Positions 7,626 through 16,640 of a stretch of DNA of 35,741 bases are shown in pieces (position 1 is the stretch's first letter; every line of letters starts with the position of its first letter). The notes below the pieces were generated by a model. That model was not told where the DNA came from, did no database searches, and saw only the letters and a program-made list of their open reading frames with translations. Source of the stretch: Siccirubricoccus deserti (GTDB lineage Bacteria > Pseudomonadota > Alphaproteobacteria > Acetobacterales > Acetobacteraceae); NCBI RefSeq assembly GCF_014283215.1, contig NZ_JACOMF010000043.1, positions 1-35,741 of the forward strand, in the 5' to 3' direction. Made by a program: the position numbers and the translations under genes.

Positions 7626-10600
7626 ATGGCCTTGAGCGAGCTCGGCCAGCGGTTCAAGCGGTATGCAAGGCAGAAGATTCTCGATTTCGTCCGCGCCGAC
7701 GGGCCGCAACTCGACAAAGACGCAACATACCGGGCGATCCGCCAGGGCTTCGAGGGTGGCCCTGATGCGGCGGCAGAGCTCGACGCCGTCAGGGAGGGTG
7801 ACACCACACAGTGGCTCACGTGGACGCAAGAGGCAGTTGCTGAGTTGGTCCAAGCCGGCATCCTAATGCCGGCCGAGGGCGTCGGCCAACTGCAAGCGAC
7901 TGAACTGGGCATCGACCTGTCGCGGCTGCCGGCGGGCTTCCGGGATACGCAAAAGACACGCGAACTCTCAGCGGCTTTCCAGGATGTGCAGCCCGACGCC
8001 CAGTTCGAGAAGCAGGCACGGGCAAAGCTTGACGAATTTGCTCGCCGGTTCCCACCCGAACGGCTTACTTCACTGAAGCTGAACGATTACGCGATGGGCG
8101 GCGGCGGTCAGGATAACTTGTCCTGGTGGCTTGAGCGTGGGCTAGAGAAGCTGGGTAAGTTCTCGCCGGGCAATGCGCTCCGCCATCTGATTTACCTCCA
8201 AAAAGACGGATCCGTGTACCTGGCGCCCCAGGTCAAGCATCTGTCCGTCGACCAAGCGGTCGCGGAGGTTGCTGGGTGGCACGCGGAAGCCGTCGCTGCA
8301 GCGGGGCGCGATCCCGACAGCGTCGACTTGGATGCTCACGGCGTACCGGCACGCTTCCTAAAGCTGGTGAACAGCTACTTCCCGGATAGCTTCCTCCCCG
8401 TGAACAGCCGCTACCATCTCGAGCGGTTCCTGATCGACTTCGGCGTCTCGGACGCGGAAGTTCCGAGTGGTTCAGCACAGCGGAACAGGCTGCTTTACCA
8501 ACTCTACGATGCTATCGCGCGCCCGCGAGGCTTGAGTCCTTGGGATTTCATGAGGATCCTCTACACGCGCTTCGACCCGCGGCGCATCAAGTTGGATCCG
8601 GGTCGGCTTCGAGGTTCAATTAGGTTGTTCCGATGGGTGTTCGGCGAGCGCTTCGCAGGACACCGGTATCTCGAGACAGAGCGAAACTACAAGGAGGCGA
8701 TCGCCGAGCGATGGCAGAAGGCCGCTGCTGCCTCGTCGCTCGATGCCGCCATCGCAGAGGGAAACTGCGTTGCGAAGGCGCGAGAGCTATTTCGCGCCCT
8801 GACCGACAGTCCGAGCAATCTGCTTTCCTTCCGGTACCATGCACCTATCACCAATCTGACGAACGAAGCGGATGCACGGCTACTCGTCACGGCGGTTCGG
8901 GACCTGCTGCAAGGTGCGTCGAGCGAAGATGGCGTCCCAGACGTCGGCGCCTTCAACGCGCGGATAGCACCGCTCTACGCCCGACTGGATGAGACGCCGA
9001 GGAAGGCTGCTTCGCGTTCGATTCCCACCCTGATGCTGTGGCTCTCGTTTCCAGAGCGCGAGATCTTCGTCAGATCGGAACTCTTCAATCGCGCTCGTTC
9101 AGCCCTGGGCGCAAAATCTGGCCCTAGCGACGACGGACTGCTGTCGACATCCGCATACGCTGATCTGCGCGCGTTCGCCGAGGTCGTGCGCGATGGCATT
9201 GCCGAGCTTGAGCCGGCGGACATGATTGACGTGCAGAGCTTCCTCTGGTGCGTATTCCAGCACTCTGATGTCTGGTTCGGGGGTGCCACCTACGATAAGA
9301 AGGACATGCTGCCTGCGTTTCGAGAGCGCGGGATCTATGCGGTCGGATATGGATCATCCGAGGCGCTGCGACCACTCCTCGCAGATCTGGAGAAGCTTAC
9401 CGCCGAAGAGCGGAAGGCACGGATCGCGACCATCGGCACGCTCAGCGCTTCGAAATCCGAGATGCAGGCTCTGACCGCCTTCGTGGAATTGGCTGTGAAG
9501 CCAGGGGCCATCATCATCGCCAAGTCGTCATTCTACCATGGTGGTGCCAAAGAGAGCGTCATCCGAATCAAGGGTACCGCGACGAAGGAAGAGGGCGGGG
9601 GATACGACACAGAACTTGGGCACTTCGTGAAGGTTGACTGGGGCGACCCCGTTTCCGTCGACCTCAACGCGGGGAAATTTTATCCGCTTGTGGGCGGCAC
9701 GCTGGCGAGCCTGAAGCTCGCGGACGCGCTGAATTTGCTAGGGGGCGACGAACTGCCGCACGTCGTGAAGCCGCCGTCCGAAGGTCCAGCCGTACCACCC
9801 GAGCCGATCTCTGACGCACCGCCTCTTCCCACAACACCTCCGACGCCAGTCCTCGACTTACCAAAGAACCTGATCCTTTTCGGCCCGCCCGGCACCGGAA
9901 AGACGTGGCACGCCCTCCAGACGATTGCGCCTCGCTTCGGTCGGAATTGGCGGATGGTCACATTCCACCCGAACTTCGCCTACGAGGAATTCGTGGAGGG
10001 CCTCCGGCCGGTCAGCGAGGAGGGCAAGCCCGTCCGCTACGATGTCTTGCCTGGAGTCTTCCGCTTAGTCTGCGAGGAGGCGAGTAAGCACTCGGAGCAG
10101 CCCCATCTGCTGATCATCGACGAAATCAACCGCGCCAACCTCGCCTCCGTCTTTGGTGAGCTGATCACTCTGATCGAAGAGGATAAACGGGACAGCGCGC
10201 GCGTTATACTTCCGTACTCCAAGAAGGAGTTTCGGGTGCCCGGAAATCTCTGGATCGTGGGCACAATGAACACGGCGGACAGGTCAATCGCGCTGATGGA
10301 CGTCGCGCTGCGGCGCCGCTTCGTTTTTCGGGAGACGCCCGTGGAGTACTCGGTGCTAGCCGACGATTTCGGGAAGGCCACCGACCCGGCGCTTGCCGGG
10401 CTCAATCTGGCGGACGTGCTGAGCACAATGAACCGCAGGCTCCGGGTGCTGCTCGGCCGAGACTACCAAATCGGGCATGCGTGGCTCCTCGACGTACGCA
10501 CGCTGGACGAACTCCGCCGGCGCTTTGCCGAGCGCGTGCTGCCCCTGCTTGCAGAATACTTCCACGACGACTGGAGCCGCGCATGCCTGGTGCTCGGCGA

Positions 10601-10805
10601 GGATCCACGGAAACCCTCGGCCTCGGGTTTGATCCGCCGGACGGCCGCGAAGATGGCGGACCTTTTCGGTACCGGGGCGGACCATCTGGGAGAGGACAGG
10701 ATCCTCTTTGACATCGGTAACCCTGATGGCTGGCAAGCGGAGACGTTTGCCGCGATAGCCGGCGGGACGACGCCTTCGGAAAGCGAGGACGGCGCTGGCG
10801 CGTGA
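7626..10805 (+). CDS. mcrB: McrB-like GTPase subunit of a type IV restriction system
   Basis: A 1059-residue AAA+ protein. The C-terminal motor has Walker A GPPGTGKT at about 753-760, Walker B LLIIDEINRAN with D832-E833, and the McrB-type NTP signature MNTADRS at about 881-887. An arginine-rich ALRRRFVFRE follows. These are diagnostic of McrB, the GTP-dependent translocase that drives cleavage of modified DNA with McrC. The N-terminal ~740 residues are far longer than in E. coli McrB (about 160 residues before the motor). They contain, around 549-675, a segment (WFGGATYDKKDML, AIIIAKSSFYHGG, HFVKVDWGD) that looks like an EVE/PUA-type modified-base reader; that fold is inferred. ATG 7626 is preferred because of GGGGGG at 7613-7618; ATG 7611 is possible. 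The end overlaps the mcrC GTG start. Confidence 0.9.
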   Translation: MALSELGQRFKRYARQKILDFVRADGPQLDKDATYRAIRQGFEGGPDAAAELDAVREGDTTQWLTWTQEAVAELVQAGILMPAEGVGQLQATELGIDLSRLPAGFRDTQKTRELSAAFQDVQPDAQFEKQARAKLDEFARRFPPERLTSLKLNDYAMGGGGQDNLSWWLERGLEKLGKFSPGNALRHLIYLQKDGSVYLAPQVKHLSVDQAVAEVAGWHAEAVAAAGRDPDSVDLDAHGVPARFLKLVNSYFPDSFLPVNSRYHLERFLIDFGVSDAEVPSGSAQRNRLLYQLYDAIARPRGLSPWDFMRILYTRFDPRRIKLDPGRLRGSIRLFRWVFGERFAGHRYLETERNYKEAIAERWQKAAAASSLDAAIAEGNCVAKARELFRALTDSPSNLLSFRYHAPITNLTNEADARLLVTAVRDLLQGASSEDGVPDVGAFNARIAPLYARLDETPRKAASRSIPTLMLWLSFPEREIFVRSELFNRARSALGAKSGPSDDGLLSTSAYADLRAFAEVVRDGIAELEPADMIDVQSFLWCVFQHSDVWFGGATYDKKDMLPAFRERGIYAVGYGSSEALRPLLADLEKLTAEERKARIATIGTLSASKSEMQALTAFVELAVKPGAIIIAKSSFYHGGAKESVIRIKGTATKEEGGGYDTELGHFVKVDWGDPVSVDLNAGKFYPLVGGTLASLKLADALNLLGGDELPHVVKPPSEGPAVPPEPISDAPPLPTTPPTPVLDLPKNLILFGPPGTGKTWHALQTIAPRFGRNWRMVTFHPNFAYEEFVEGLRPVSEEGKPVRYDVLPGVFRLVCEEASKHSEQPHLLIIDEINRANLASVFGELITLIEEDKRDSARVILPYSKKEFRVPGNLWIVGTMNTADRSIALMDVALRRRFVFRETPVEYSVLADDFGKATDPALAGLNLADVLSTMNRRLRVLLGRDYQIGHAWLLDVRTLDELRRRFAERVLPLLAEYFHDDWSRACLVLGEDPRKPSASGLIRRTAAKMADLFGTGADHLGEDRILFDIGNPDGWQAETFAAIAGGTTPSESEDGAGA

Positions 10806-12061
10806 ACACGGCAGTCCTCACCTGCCGCGAGCACGCTGACCTCCTGGTGGGCGGCGCCGGTGGCCTCACAGCCCCTGAGCTGGACTACCTCGTTCGCCTG
10901 CGAGAGAGCGGTGCCTCATTCTTCGCGGAGCGGAGGACAGGTGGCGCTTGGACCTGCAGGTTCGCCGGTTATGCAGGGGCGATTGCTCTGCCCGGTGGCC
11001 GCACTTTGGAGGTCCTGCCCAAGACTGTCGGCGAGGAACCGCACGTCGCCCGTGCCGCAGTGATGCGGATGCTCGCCGAAACCGGCTTGGCGCCTTCTGT
11101 CGAGGGCGACCTTGGTCAGTATGCGGCGTGTCCACATCTGATCGAAGCGTACCTCCGGGTTGCGGCCCAGTTGACCCAGGACGCCACGCGTTTTGGCCTC
11201 GTTCAATCTTACCGCCGTGAGCATCTCCGCTCACCTGCCATCCGGGGCCGATGGCGCATTGGGGCCCAGCTCGCGCGGCTTCCAGAACGGGTCGACGCTC
11301 ATCTCCTGGACGCCGACGTATTCACGGCAGACACGACCGTTAACCAAGCTCTCAAGGCGGGCGTAGGCTGGGTCGAGCGGCTCACGACGTCGCAGCCGAC
11401 CCTCGCGCTGTGTCGATCGGTGCTCGCTCGAATGGATGTGGTACGGAATCTAGCGCTGTCGCGGGCCACGCTGAAGCCGATCTTGACGGGGCTGACCTTG
11501 GATCGTCGTCACGCCCACCTCGAGCAGTCGCTTGCCGCGCTCCGTCTGGTCGTTGGCGGTCATGGGAGTGCCATCGCTGCGGGAGACAACGCCCCTGGAC
11601 CCGCCTGGCTATTCTCAAGCGACAAGCTGTTTGAGGTCTACATCGCCCAAAGGATGCGGCGGATAGCTACACAGCTGAGCATCGTTACCCAGGGACCATC
11701 GCTGTCGTTCGACACCGCAAGACGCTTCTTCATGTTGCCCGATGTGACGGCTCATGAAAAAGGGAAGCCCCTCGCAATCTTCGATACCAAATGGAAGGAA
11801 GTCCGAGGTGTCCGAGACATATCGCAAGACGACCTTCGCCAGATCTACGCGTATGCGCGTGTGTACCGCACAAAATCGGCGATGCTGCTGTATCCGGCAA
11901 CTGGAGGGAAGGCGGGAAAGATCGCCGACATCACCGTGCAGGATGAGGCGAAGACGCGCCTCGCTGCCTGGCGTATCCCCCTTCCGGAGACCACGGCCGC
12001 CGACGGAGATGGGACGCTGAACGCATTGCTGGCAGATATCGACCAGCCCGCCTTGGTCTAA
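10802..12061 (+). CDS. mcrC: McrC-like nuclease subunit
   Basis: A 419-residue protein. The N-terminus carries the McrC beta domain (YAGAIALPGGRTLEVLPKT, about residues 55-80), followed by helical segments (RGRWRIGAQLARLPE). The C-terminal PD-(D/E)xK endonuclease core has D314 (MLPDVTAH) and D328-T-K330 (AIFDTKWKEV), then the usual D-x-x-Q-x-Y-A-Y-A helix (DLRQIYAYARVY). McrC stimulates McrB GTP hydrolysis and supplies the nuclease in the hetero-oligomer. The length is close to typical McrC (about 350-450). The GTG start overlaps the mcrB stop by 4 bp (GTGA at 10802-10805), so the pair is translationally coupled. All catalytic residues visible are intact. Confidence 0.92.
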   Translation: MNTAVLTCREHADLLVGGAGGLTAPELDYLVRLRESGASFFAERRTGGAWTCRFAGYAGAIALPGGRTLEVLPKTVGEEPHVARAAVMRMLAETGLAPSVEGDLGQYAACPHLIEAYLRVAAQLTQDATRFGLVQSYRREHLRSPAIRGRWRIGAQLARLPERVDAHLLDADVFTADTTVNQALKAGVGWVERLTTSQPTLALCRSVLARMDVVRNLALSRATLKPILTGLTLDRRHAHLEQSLAALRLVVGGHGSAIAAGDNAPGPAWLFSSDKLFEVYIAQRMRRIATQLSIVTQGPSLSFDTARRFFMLPDVTAHEKGKPLAIFDTKWKEVRGVRDISQDDLRQIYAYARVYRTKSAMLLYPATGGKAGKIADITVQDEAKTRLAAWRIPLPETTAADGDGTLNALLADIDQPALV

Positions 12062-12119
12062 TCGGTATGCCTCATTGCACGCGGCTTTCTACCACCTCTC
12101 CAAGGCTCCAGCCTGGAGA

Positions 12120-12345
12120 CCGTTCGCATCCAGGCGTACTCCCTCCGGCGGCTATCCTTCGTCTATGCGGCCGGCCCAACCGGCTACGGGCTGCAGCGGC
12201 AGATCGCTGCGCTCAGTCACGACTGCGCCGTGGTCGCGCCCTCGCTAATCCCGAAGCGCCCGGGTGAGCGGGTCAAGACCAACCGGCGCGACGCGCTCTC
12301 CCTGGCCCGACCGCATCGCGCCGGCGAACTCACGCGGTCTGGCCC
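12120..12345 (+). pseudogene. IS110-family transposase remnant
   Basis: Frame of 12159 reads FVYAAGP, then the frame shifts by one base near 12180 and continues GYGLQRQIAAL, CAVVAPSLIPKRPGERVKTN and RRDALSLARPHRAGEL. This matches the N-terminal DEDD domain region of IS110 transposases (R-x-K-T-x-x-x-D-A-x-x-L-A). Only about 70 of the usual ~340 residues remain, one base is missing, and the downstream sequence departs abruptly after TRSG. It is a dead fragment directly behind mcrC. Confidence 0.7.
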
Positions 12346-12979
12346 AACTCCAACATTGCGAAATCGCAACTTTCTGAAATCAAACGGACACTCCAGATCG
12401 GCGCAATCACCGCTCGCGCTTTCAAAATAGCTTTAGCAAGTCAACTGGTTAGTGCTGGTTGAAAAGCTGAACCCGGCCGTCGGCACGACAAACAGGGCTG
12501 AATTCCGTTTCCTCCTTTAACTACAAGTACTTGCGCTGCCGCACTGTTTAAATTGGATTTGGGTCCCAAATCCCGCCCATAAGGCCGCGCAGGACCCGCG
12601 TTGCGTGCCGCACCGGCTCGCCCAGATTAGCCCTTTGTGAGCACCGCCACCGCTACAGGATCCAGCAATCGATGGGGGCGCGATAGCGCGCCGCCGTGCC
12701 GGGTCGCCGCGGCGGCGAGCCCGCGGCAGCAGACGCGGCGGCGTCCACCTTCGGACCGAGCTGCAACACCTGGCGCGGCGGGATGCCGGGGCCAACGCTG
12801 CCGATCACGCCCCCGCCGTGGCGGCAGGCCAGTGGCGCAGCCGTTGCCCGCAGTCCACGCTGCTGCGGCCCATCTCGGCGCGGGCCCCTTTTTTGATGCG
12901 TGACGCCGTGCGGCCGCGGGAACGAACTGTTGGGGTAGCGGTTAACGCGGCGGCACTCTCACCAGTTGGAGGCCTCGCA
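12346..12979 (+). other. 634 bp without a recognisable gene
   Basis: The left part (12346-12540) is clearly more AT-rich than its surroundings and contains a perfect 14-nt hairpin TTGCGA-AA-TCGCAA at 12356-12369. The right part is GC-rich with open frames that resemble no family and have no ribosome-binding sites. I see it as decayed mobile-element DNA plus the leader of the DUF2231 gene, whose GGAGG lies at 12967-12971. Confidence 0.4.
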
Positions 12980-13444
12980 ATGCCTACCCGGAATCCCGAG
13001 AGCACGGCCAGCATCATGGGCCACCCGCTCCACCCGATGCTGATCCCGTTCCCAATTGCCTTCCTTGTGGCGACCTTCGTGTGCGACCTGGTCTTCTGGC
13101 GTACAGGTAACCCGGCCTGGGCGACGGCCTCGCTTTATCTACTCGGGGCAGCGTTGATTACGGCGGCGCTCGCGGCAGCGGCAGGACTCGCCGATTTCCT
13201 AGGCGACAGCCGGATTCGCAATCTGAGTCCCGCTTGGCACCACATGATCGGCAATGTCATTGCCGTGCTGCTGTCCCTGTGGAACTGGTGGCGCCGCTAC
13301 GACGCCCCGGATGCAGGGGCGGTAATCCTGCCAACCGGCCTGATCCTGTCGCTCATCGTGGTGCTGATCCTGCTCTACACGGGCTGGCAGGGGTGGGAGA
13401 TGGTCTACCGCCATCGTGTCGCAGTTCACGACGCACGGCTATGA
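12980..13444 (+). CDS. DUF2231 four-helix membrane protein
   Basis: A 154-residue inner-membrane protein with the DUF2231 signature GHPLHPMLIPFPIAF (about residues 14-28). Four hydrophobic helices are visible: about 20-42, 48-75, 88-107 and 117-140, with a conserved histidine pair region HHMIGN between helices two and three. GGAGG at 12967-12971 sits 8 nt before ATG 12980, which fixes the start; the open frame extends further upstream but without signals. The family function is not established; some members are thought to bind haem. Proximity to a DUF892 gene suggests a general stress role. Confidence 0.85.
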   Translation: MPTRNPESTASIMGHPLHPMLIPFPIAFLVATFVCDLVFWRTGNPAWATASLYLLGAALITAALAAAAGLADFLGDSRIRNLSPAWHHMIGNVIAVLLSLWNWWRRYDAPDAGAVILPTGLILSLIVVLILLYTGWQGWEMVYRHRVAVHDARL

Positions 13445-14045
13445 ATCTGGCCGACGACTGCACACGCCGGGCCCGGCCCCTACCGATGCCCTAGAGATGT
13501 CAGCTTCGCGCGTCGAATACGCGTTGTCGATCCCGGCGATGACACGATCAGCGTCCCCGGGGTCGACTCTGCGGAGCAGGGCACCGATTCTTGCCTCCAC
13601 GCAGTCGTTGCCCTCCTTCGACTGCGGCGAGTCGACAAAGAGCAGAAGGGCGAGGCCGGCGACCTGCAGGAACTTTGAGTGTCAGTTCTCCAGCGTGCCG
13701 CGCATCATCTGCACGTGATAGTCCGAAATTTGGACAGGCTGCTGGTGGAGTCCGAGGACGCCGTCAAAACGCCACCGGTCCGGGGCCAGACTTTCGGGCG
13801 TCTCCTCGCGGTCACGCCATCGGCAGCTGGACAGGCAGCCGTGCCTGAGGAGTTGCCCCTGCGCATCCCGTCTACGCCCTTCCGGGCCGGTCCCGACCAG
13901 AAACCGGGTGGGCAGCAGCGGCGGAACAGGAAAGAACCACCCGAGGACGAGCCCGTTAGGGCTGCCATACAAAGACGTGCCCTGCACGCTCTTCGTCCTG
14001 ACGGTGGAGATCGAACAGGAGCACGGCACAACGGGAGTATGGCCA
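13445..14045. other. 601 bp with only doubtful open frames
   Basis: On the minus strand an 80-codon stretch without ATG (13442-13681) reads FLQVAGLALLLFVDSPQSK and then VEARIGALLRRVDPGDADRV, and looks protein-like. It is preceded in the same frame by a TGA and a further 129-codon frame up to 14068. Together these may be a decayed gene with one nonsense codon, or chance. I recognise no family. On the + strand nothing convincing is present apart from GGGAG at 14033-14037, the ribosome-binding site of the next gene. Confidence 0.3.
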
Positions 14046-14546
14046 ATGACCGGAAGTGAAAGGGCCAAGGAGATCTACCTAACTGGCCTGCGGAACCAGC
14101 ACGGGGTCGAGGCCCAGGCGATTGAGACTATTGAGCGCGAACTGGACCGGATGGAGCCTTATCCTGAGCTGCACGCGCGCATGAAGGAAGAAATCATCCG
14201 CTCCAAGACGCAGCAAGCGCGGCTGGAGACGCTGTTATCAGGTCACGGCACCTCCCCGTCTGCGACGAAGGAGATGGTGACCTCGATAGTCGGCAAAGTG
14301 GCGGGCGTAGTGCATCTGCCAGCCTCTGATGAGGTGATCAAAAACCTGCTCGCCGCTATTGGCTACAAGGCCTATGAGGTCGGCTCGTACAAGGCGCTGA
14401 TCACGATGGCCAAGGCGGCCGGTGCGGACGGGGATGTGCAGTCCCTCGAGCAGTCAATGCACGAGGAAATGGAAATGGCTGAGTGGCAGCTCAACCACCT
14501 GCCTCGTATTGTTGAAGCCTTTATCAGCCGCACAGAAACCAAATAG
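14046..14546 (+). CDS. DUF892 (YciE/YciF) ferritin-like protein
   Basis: A 166-residue all-helical protein of the YciF/DUF892 type, matching AKEIYLTGLRNQHGVEAQ at the N-terminus and E-x-G-S-Y-K-A in helix three (AYEVGSYKALITMAK). Candidate di-iron ligands are the Glu/His of HGVEAQAIE, EEIIRSK, YEVGSY and MHEEMEMAEW. Relatives are stress-induced in enterobacteria and adopt a four-helix ferritin-like bundle; the exact activity is unsettled. ATG 14046 has GGGAG 8 nt upstream. It is probably a single-gene unit, since the nearest + neighbour ends 600 bp upstream. Confidence 0.85.
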   Translation: MTGSERAKEIYLTGLRNQHGVEAQAIETIERELDRMEPYPELHARMKEEIIRSKTQQARLETLLSGHGTSPSATKEMVTSIVGKVAGVVHLPASDEVIKNLLAAIGYKAYEVGSYKALITMAKAAGADGDVQSLEQSMHEEMEMAEWQLNHLPRIVEAFISRTETK

Positions 14547-15119
14547 GGACAGCGCATTCGTCGTCTCGACGGAAGACGCGATCGCCGCCTCCCGTCGAGA
14601 GGCCTTGCCTCTAAACATTCTGGCGATTTACTCCTTTTTAAGAAGAATTTTGTCCATGATCTTCGCAGCGTTCCACCTCGAAAAGTGGAACCCAATCTGA
14701 TTAGACTACCTCGTCCAGAGAATTTCGTATCCCGGTTCCCAACGCTGCTCCAGTCGGTTTCCTTACAACCTGTCTCTCCCGACCAGGGCACCGCGCTGAG
14801 GCGCAGGTTTCCTGCGGTTTTCGGCTGCGACCTTGAGGGTTCGAGGCCGGAACGAGGACGGTTCTTCTCTCCGAAATGCCGGAGACTCTCCCCACCTTGA
14901 GGGTAGGCCGATTTTTCCAACAAGGTCTGACCCTTTGTTTTTACTCGATCTCTGGCCCGGCTGGCTGGCCAGAATTCAGCGGACCGACTGCCGGGCAGAG
15001 AACGGAGAATCTCGCTTCGGTCCCAAGCGGGCGAGCGTGCCTGATGGTCGCTTTCCGCCAGGGGCAGGCCCGCAGGTCAGTTCCATTGGGCTGAGCTGAC
15101 TCACATCGCCACGGCTCGC
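14547..15119. other. 573 bp non-coding, several inverted repeats
   Basis: No open frame here resembles a protein family. Three short inverted repeats are visible: TCTCGACGG/CCGTCGAGA (14564-14572 and 14592-14600), GTTCCAC/GTGGAAC (14670-14676 and 14685-14691) and TCTCCG/CGGAGA (14868-14873 and 14880-14885). A 10-bp direct repeat CCTTGAGGGT occurs near 14831 and 14894. An AT-rich patch lies at 14628-14660. It looks like eroded mobile-element DNA; the first repeat could also help end the DUF892 transcript, though no T-run follows it. Confidence 0.45.
14564..14600 (+). repeat. 9-bp inverted repeat after the DUF892 gene
   Basis: A perfect 9-bp stem TCTCGACGG/CCGTCGAGA with a 19-nt loop, 18 nt after the DUF892 stop codon. 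There is no adjacent T-run, so a Rho-independent terminator is not supported; it may stabilise the 3' end of the mRNA. Confidence 0.4.
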
Positions 15120-15245
15120 TCAACCAGCTCGCCGCGCCTCCGTCGCGGGCCGTTGGACTACAAGGGCGATCGCGCCCAGCACGCAGACCAGGGCCGCCAC
15201 ATCGAAGGTGCCGATCTGGCGCTGCAAGAGCAACGCGCTGCTCGG
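15120..15245 (-). pseudogene. C-terminal fragment of a membrane transporter (EamA/DMT-like)
   Basis: Read on the minus strand, about 42 codons end at a TGA (15120-15122) and give [18 protein letters not shown] then [14 protein letters not shown]. This pattern, a short amphipathic segment followed by one hydrophobic helix and an R-P-rich tail, is what the last helix of EamA/RhtA-type permeases looks like. The reading breaks where IS630 transposase sequence begins on the other strand near 15246. It therefore appears to be the stump of a transporter cut by the IS. The family call is tentative. Confidence 0.42.
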
Positions 15246-15620
15246 GACAGCGGCATGGCCGCGCCGATGGTGCTGGACGGACCGATCAACAGCGTCGCCT
15301 TCCAGGCCTATGTCGACCAGGGCCTGGTCCCCGAACTGCAGCCCGGCGACATCGTAGTGATGGACAACCTCGGTAGCCACAAGGGCGCAGGCGTCCGCGC
15401 GGCGATCGAGGCTGCGGGCGCGAGCTTGCTGTACCTCCCGCCATGCAGCCCCGAGTTCAACTCAATCGAGAATGCCTTTACAAAGCTGAAGGCCATGCTG
15501 CGCAAGGCCGCTGCGCTCACCGTTGAGGGCCTCTGGAACACCATTGGCTGCATCGCCGACACCTTCACGCCAGCCGAGTGCGCCAACTACTTCGCCGCCG
15601 CCGGCCATGACCCAGACTGA
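15246..15620 (+). pseudogene. IS630-family transposase, 3' half only
   Basis: The frame reads [48 protein letters not shown] and ends [14 protein letters not shown] then TGA. It contains the second and third acidic residues of the IS630 DDE/D site (the D of MDNLGSHK and the E of NSIEN). The N-terminal helix-turn-helix domain and the first catalytic Asp are missing, because the 5' part is replaced by transporter-like sequence. The transposase is inactive. Confidence 0.85.
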
Positions 15621-15729
15621 TCGGAAACCGTTCCAGGTCAAAGGCCGGCTTCAGCGCGGTCAATACCTGCTCTGATTTCCTCCGCTCCACGGTTGATCGA
15701 GACACCCCGCAAGCGGACGGTATCCGCCG

Positions 15730-16083
15730 ATGGGGTGCATGATGACGACAGAGACGATGGATGCCGCTGGTCCTGGCCGGGGTGGTCGGATGTCGCGGCA
15801 GCGCAAGCGGGACGCGGTGCTTCGGCTGCTGCGTGGCGAGGATCTGGAGACGGTCTCGCGGGCACTGGGTGTCACGGCGGCGACGCTGAGCGGCTGGCGC
15901 GACGCCTTCCTGGCGGCTGGAGAGGCGAGCCTGGCGACGCGGCCCACGGCAGGGGAGGAACTCGAGAGCGAGCGGCTCAAGGCGCGGCTGGGCGAGATGC
16001 TGCTGGAGCGCGAGTTGCTGGAGGCCAAGGTCGCAGCCCTGGAGGGCGGCAGCCCTTTGGCCCGGCGGAGGTCACGGCCATGA
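15730..16083 (+). CDS. IS3-family transposase OrfA
   Basis: A 117-residue helix-turn-helix protein: SRQRKRDAVLRLLRGE, LETVSRALGVTAATLSGW and RDAFLAAGEASL, then a leucine-rich helix ELESERLKARLGEMLLEREL that would form the OrfA coiled coil. This is the DNA-binding half of an IS3-type transposase. The stop overlaps the start of OrfB as ATGA (16080-16083). OrfA is complete, but its partner is truncated, so it is probably non-functional for transposition. Confidence 0.8.
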   Translation: MGCMMTTETMDAAGPGRGGRMSRQRKRDAVLRLLRGEDLETVSRALGVTAATLSGWRDAFLAAGEASLATRPTAGEELESERLKARLGEMLLERELLEAKVAALEGGSPLARRRSRP

Positions 16084-16517
16084 GCCTGACCATCTCGCCC
16101 AGCAGCGGCAGGCCCTATGGCTTGGCGCGAGTCTGCCGGGTCTGGCGCATGGCCCGGGCCACGGTCTACCGCCATCGCGCACCGCCCCGGACCGAGCCGC
16201 CCAGGCGATCTGGGCCGGTCGGGCCGATGCCGGATGCGGCGTTGCTGGAGGCGGTCCGGGCTGCCCTCGCCGCCAGCCCCTTTCATGGCGAGGGCCACCG
16301 CAAGGTCTGGGCCCGGCTGCGCATGGAAGGTGTCCGGACCTCCAGGCGCCGGGTGCTGCGGCTGATGCGCGAGCACGGCCTGCTCGCCCCCTCGCGGATC
16401 GGCAGCCCCCGGGGTCCGCGCTTTCTCGTCAATCACCCGAGGTGGGCCGAGTGCGTTAGCAGCGCACGCTCGGATCTGTTCGGGGGACTCGGGGTAACCT
16501 GCGTCCCTACCGGGTAG
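16080..16517 (+). pseudogene. IS3-family transposase OrfB, truncated before the DDE domain
   Basis: The N-terminal HTH_21-type region is recognisable: YGLARVCRVWRMARATVYRH, then FHGEGHRKVWARLRMEGVRT and RRVLRLMREHGLLAP. After about residue 115 (GSPRGPR, near 16425) the reading turns into unrelated sequence and stops at 16517. The integrase catalytic core, about 180-200 residues in intact relatives, is absent. This marks a deletion junction at roughly 16425-16435, about 200 bp from the 3' end of the large minus-strand operon. Confidence 0.75.
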
Positions 16518-16640
16518 CGCGGCCTGGTTCACTCGGCGGGATCGCAGCCGCGACTGCCCACCTGGAAGGCGTAGAGTTCGCCGATGCACCGAAGTACCTC
16601 GGCGGTCAGCGGTGCACCGCTGCTATCTCAGTGGCGACAG

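Noticed and set aside
14670-14691. GTTCCAC/GTGGAAC as an IS terminal repeat pair
   Set aside because: The arms are 8 nt apart, which forms a hairpin and does not delimit an element; no transposase is attached.
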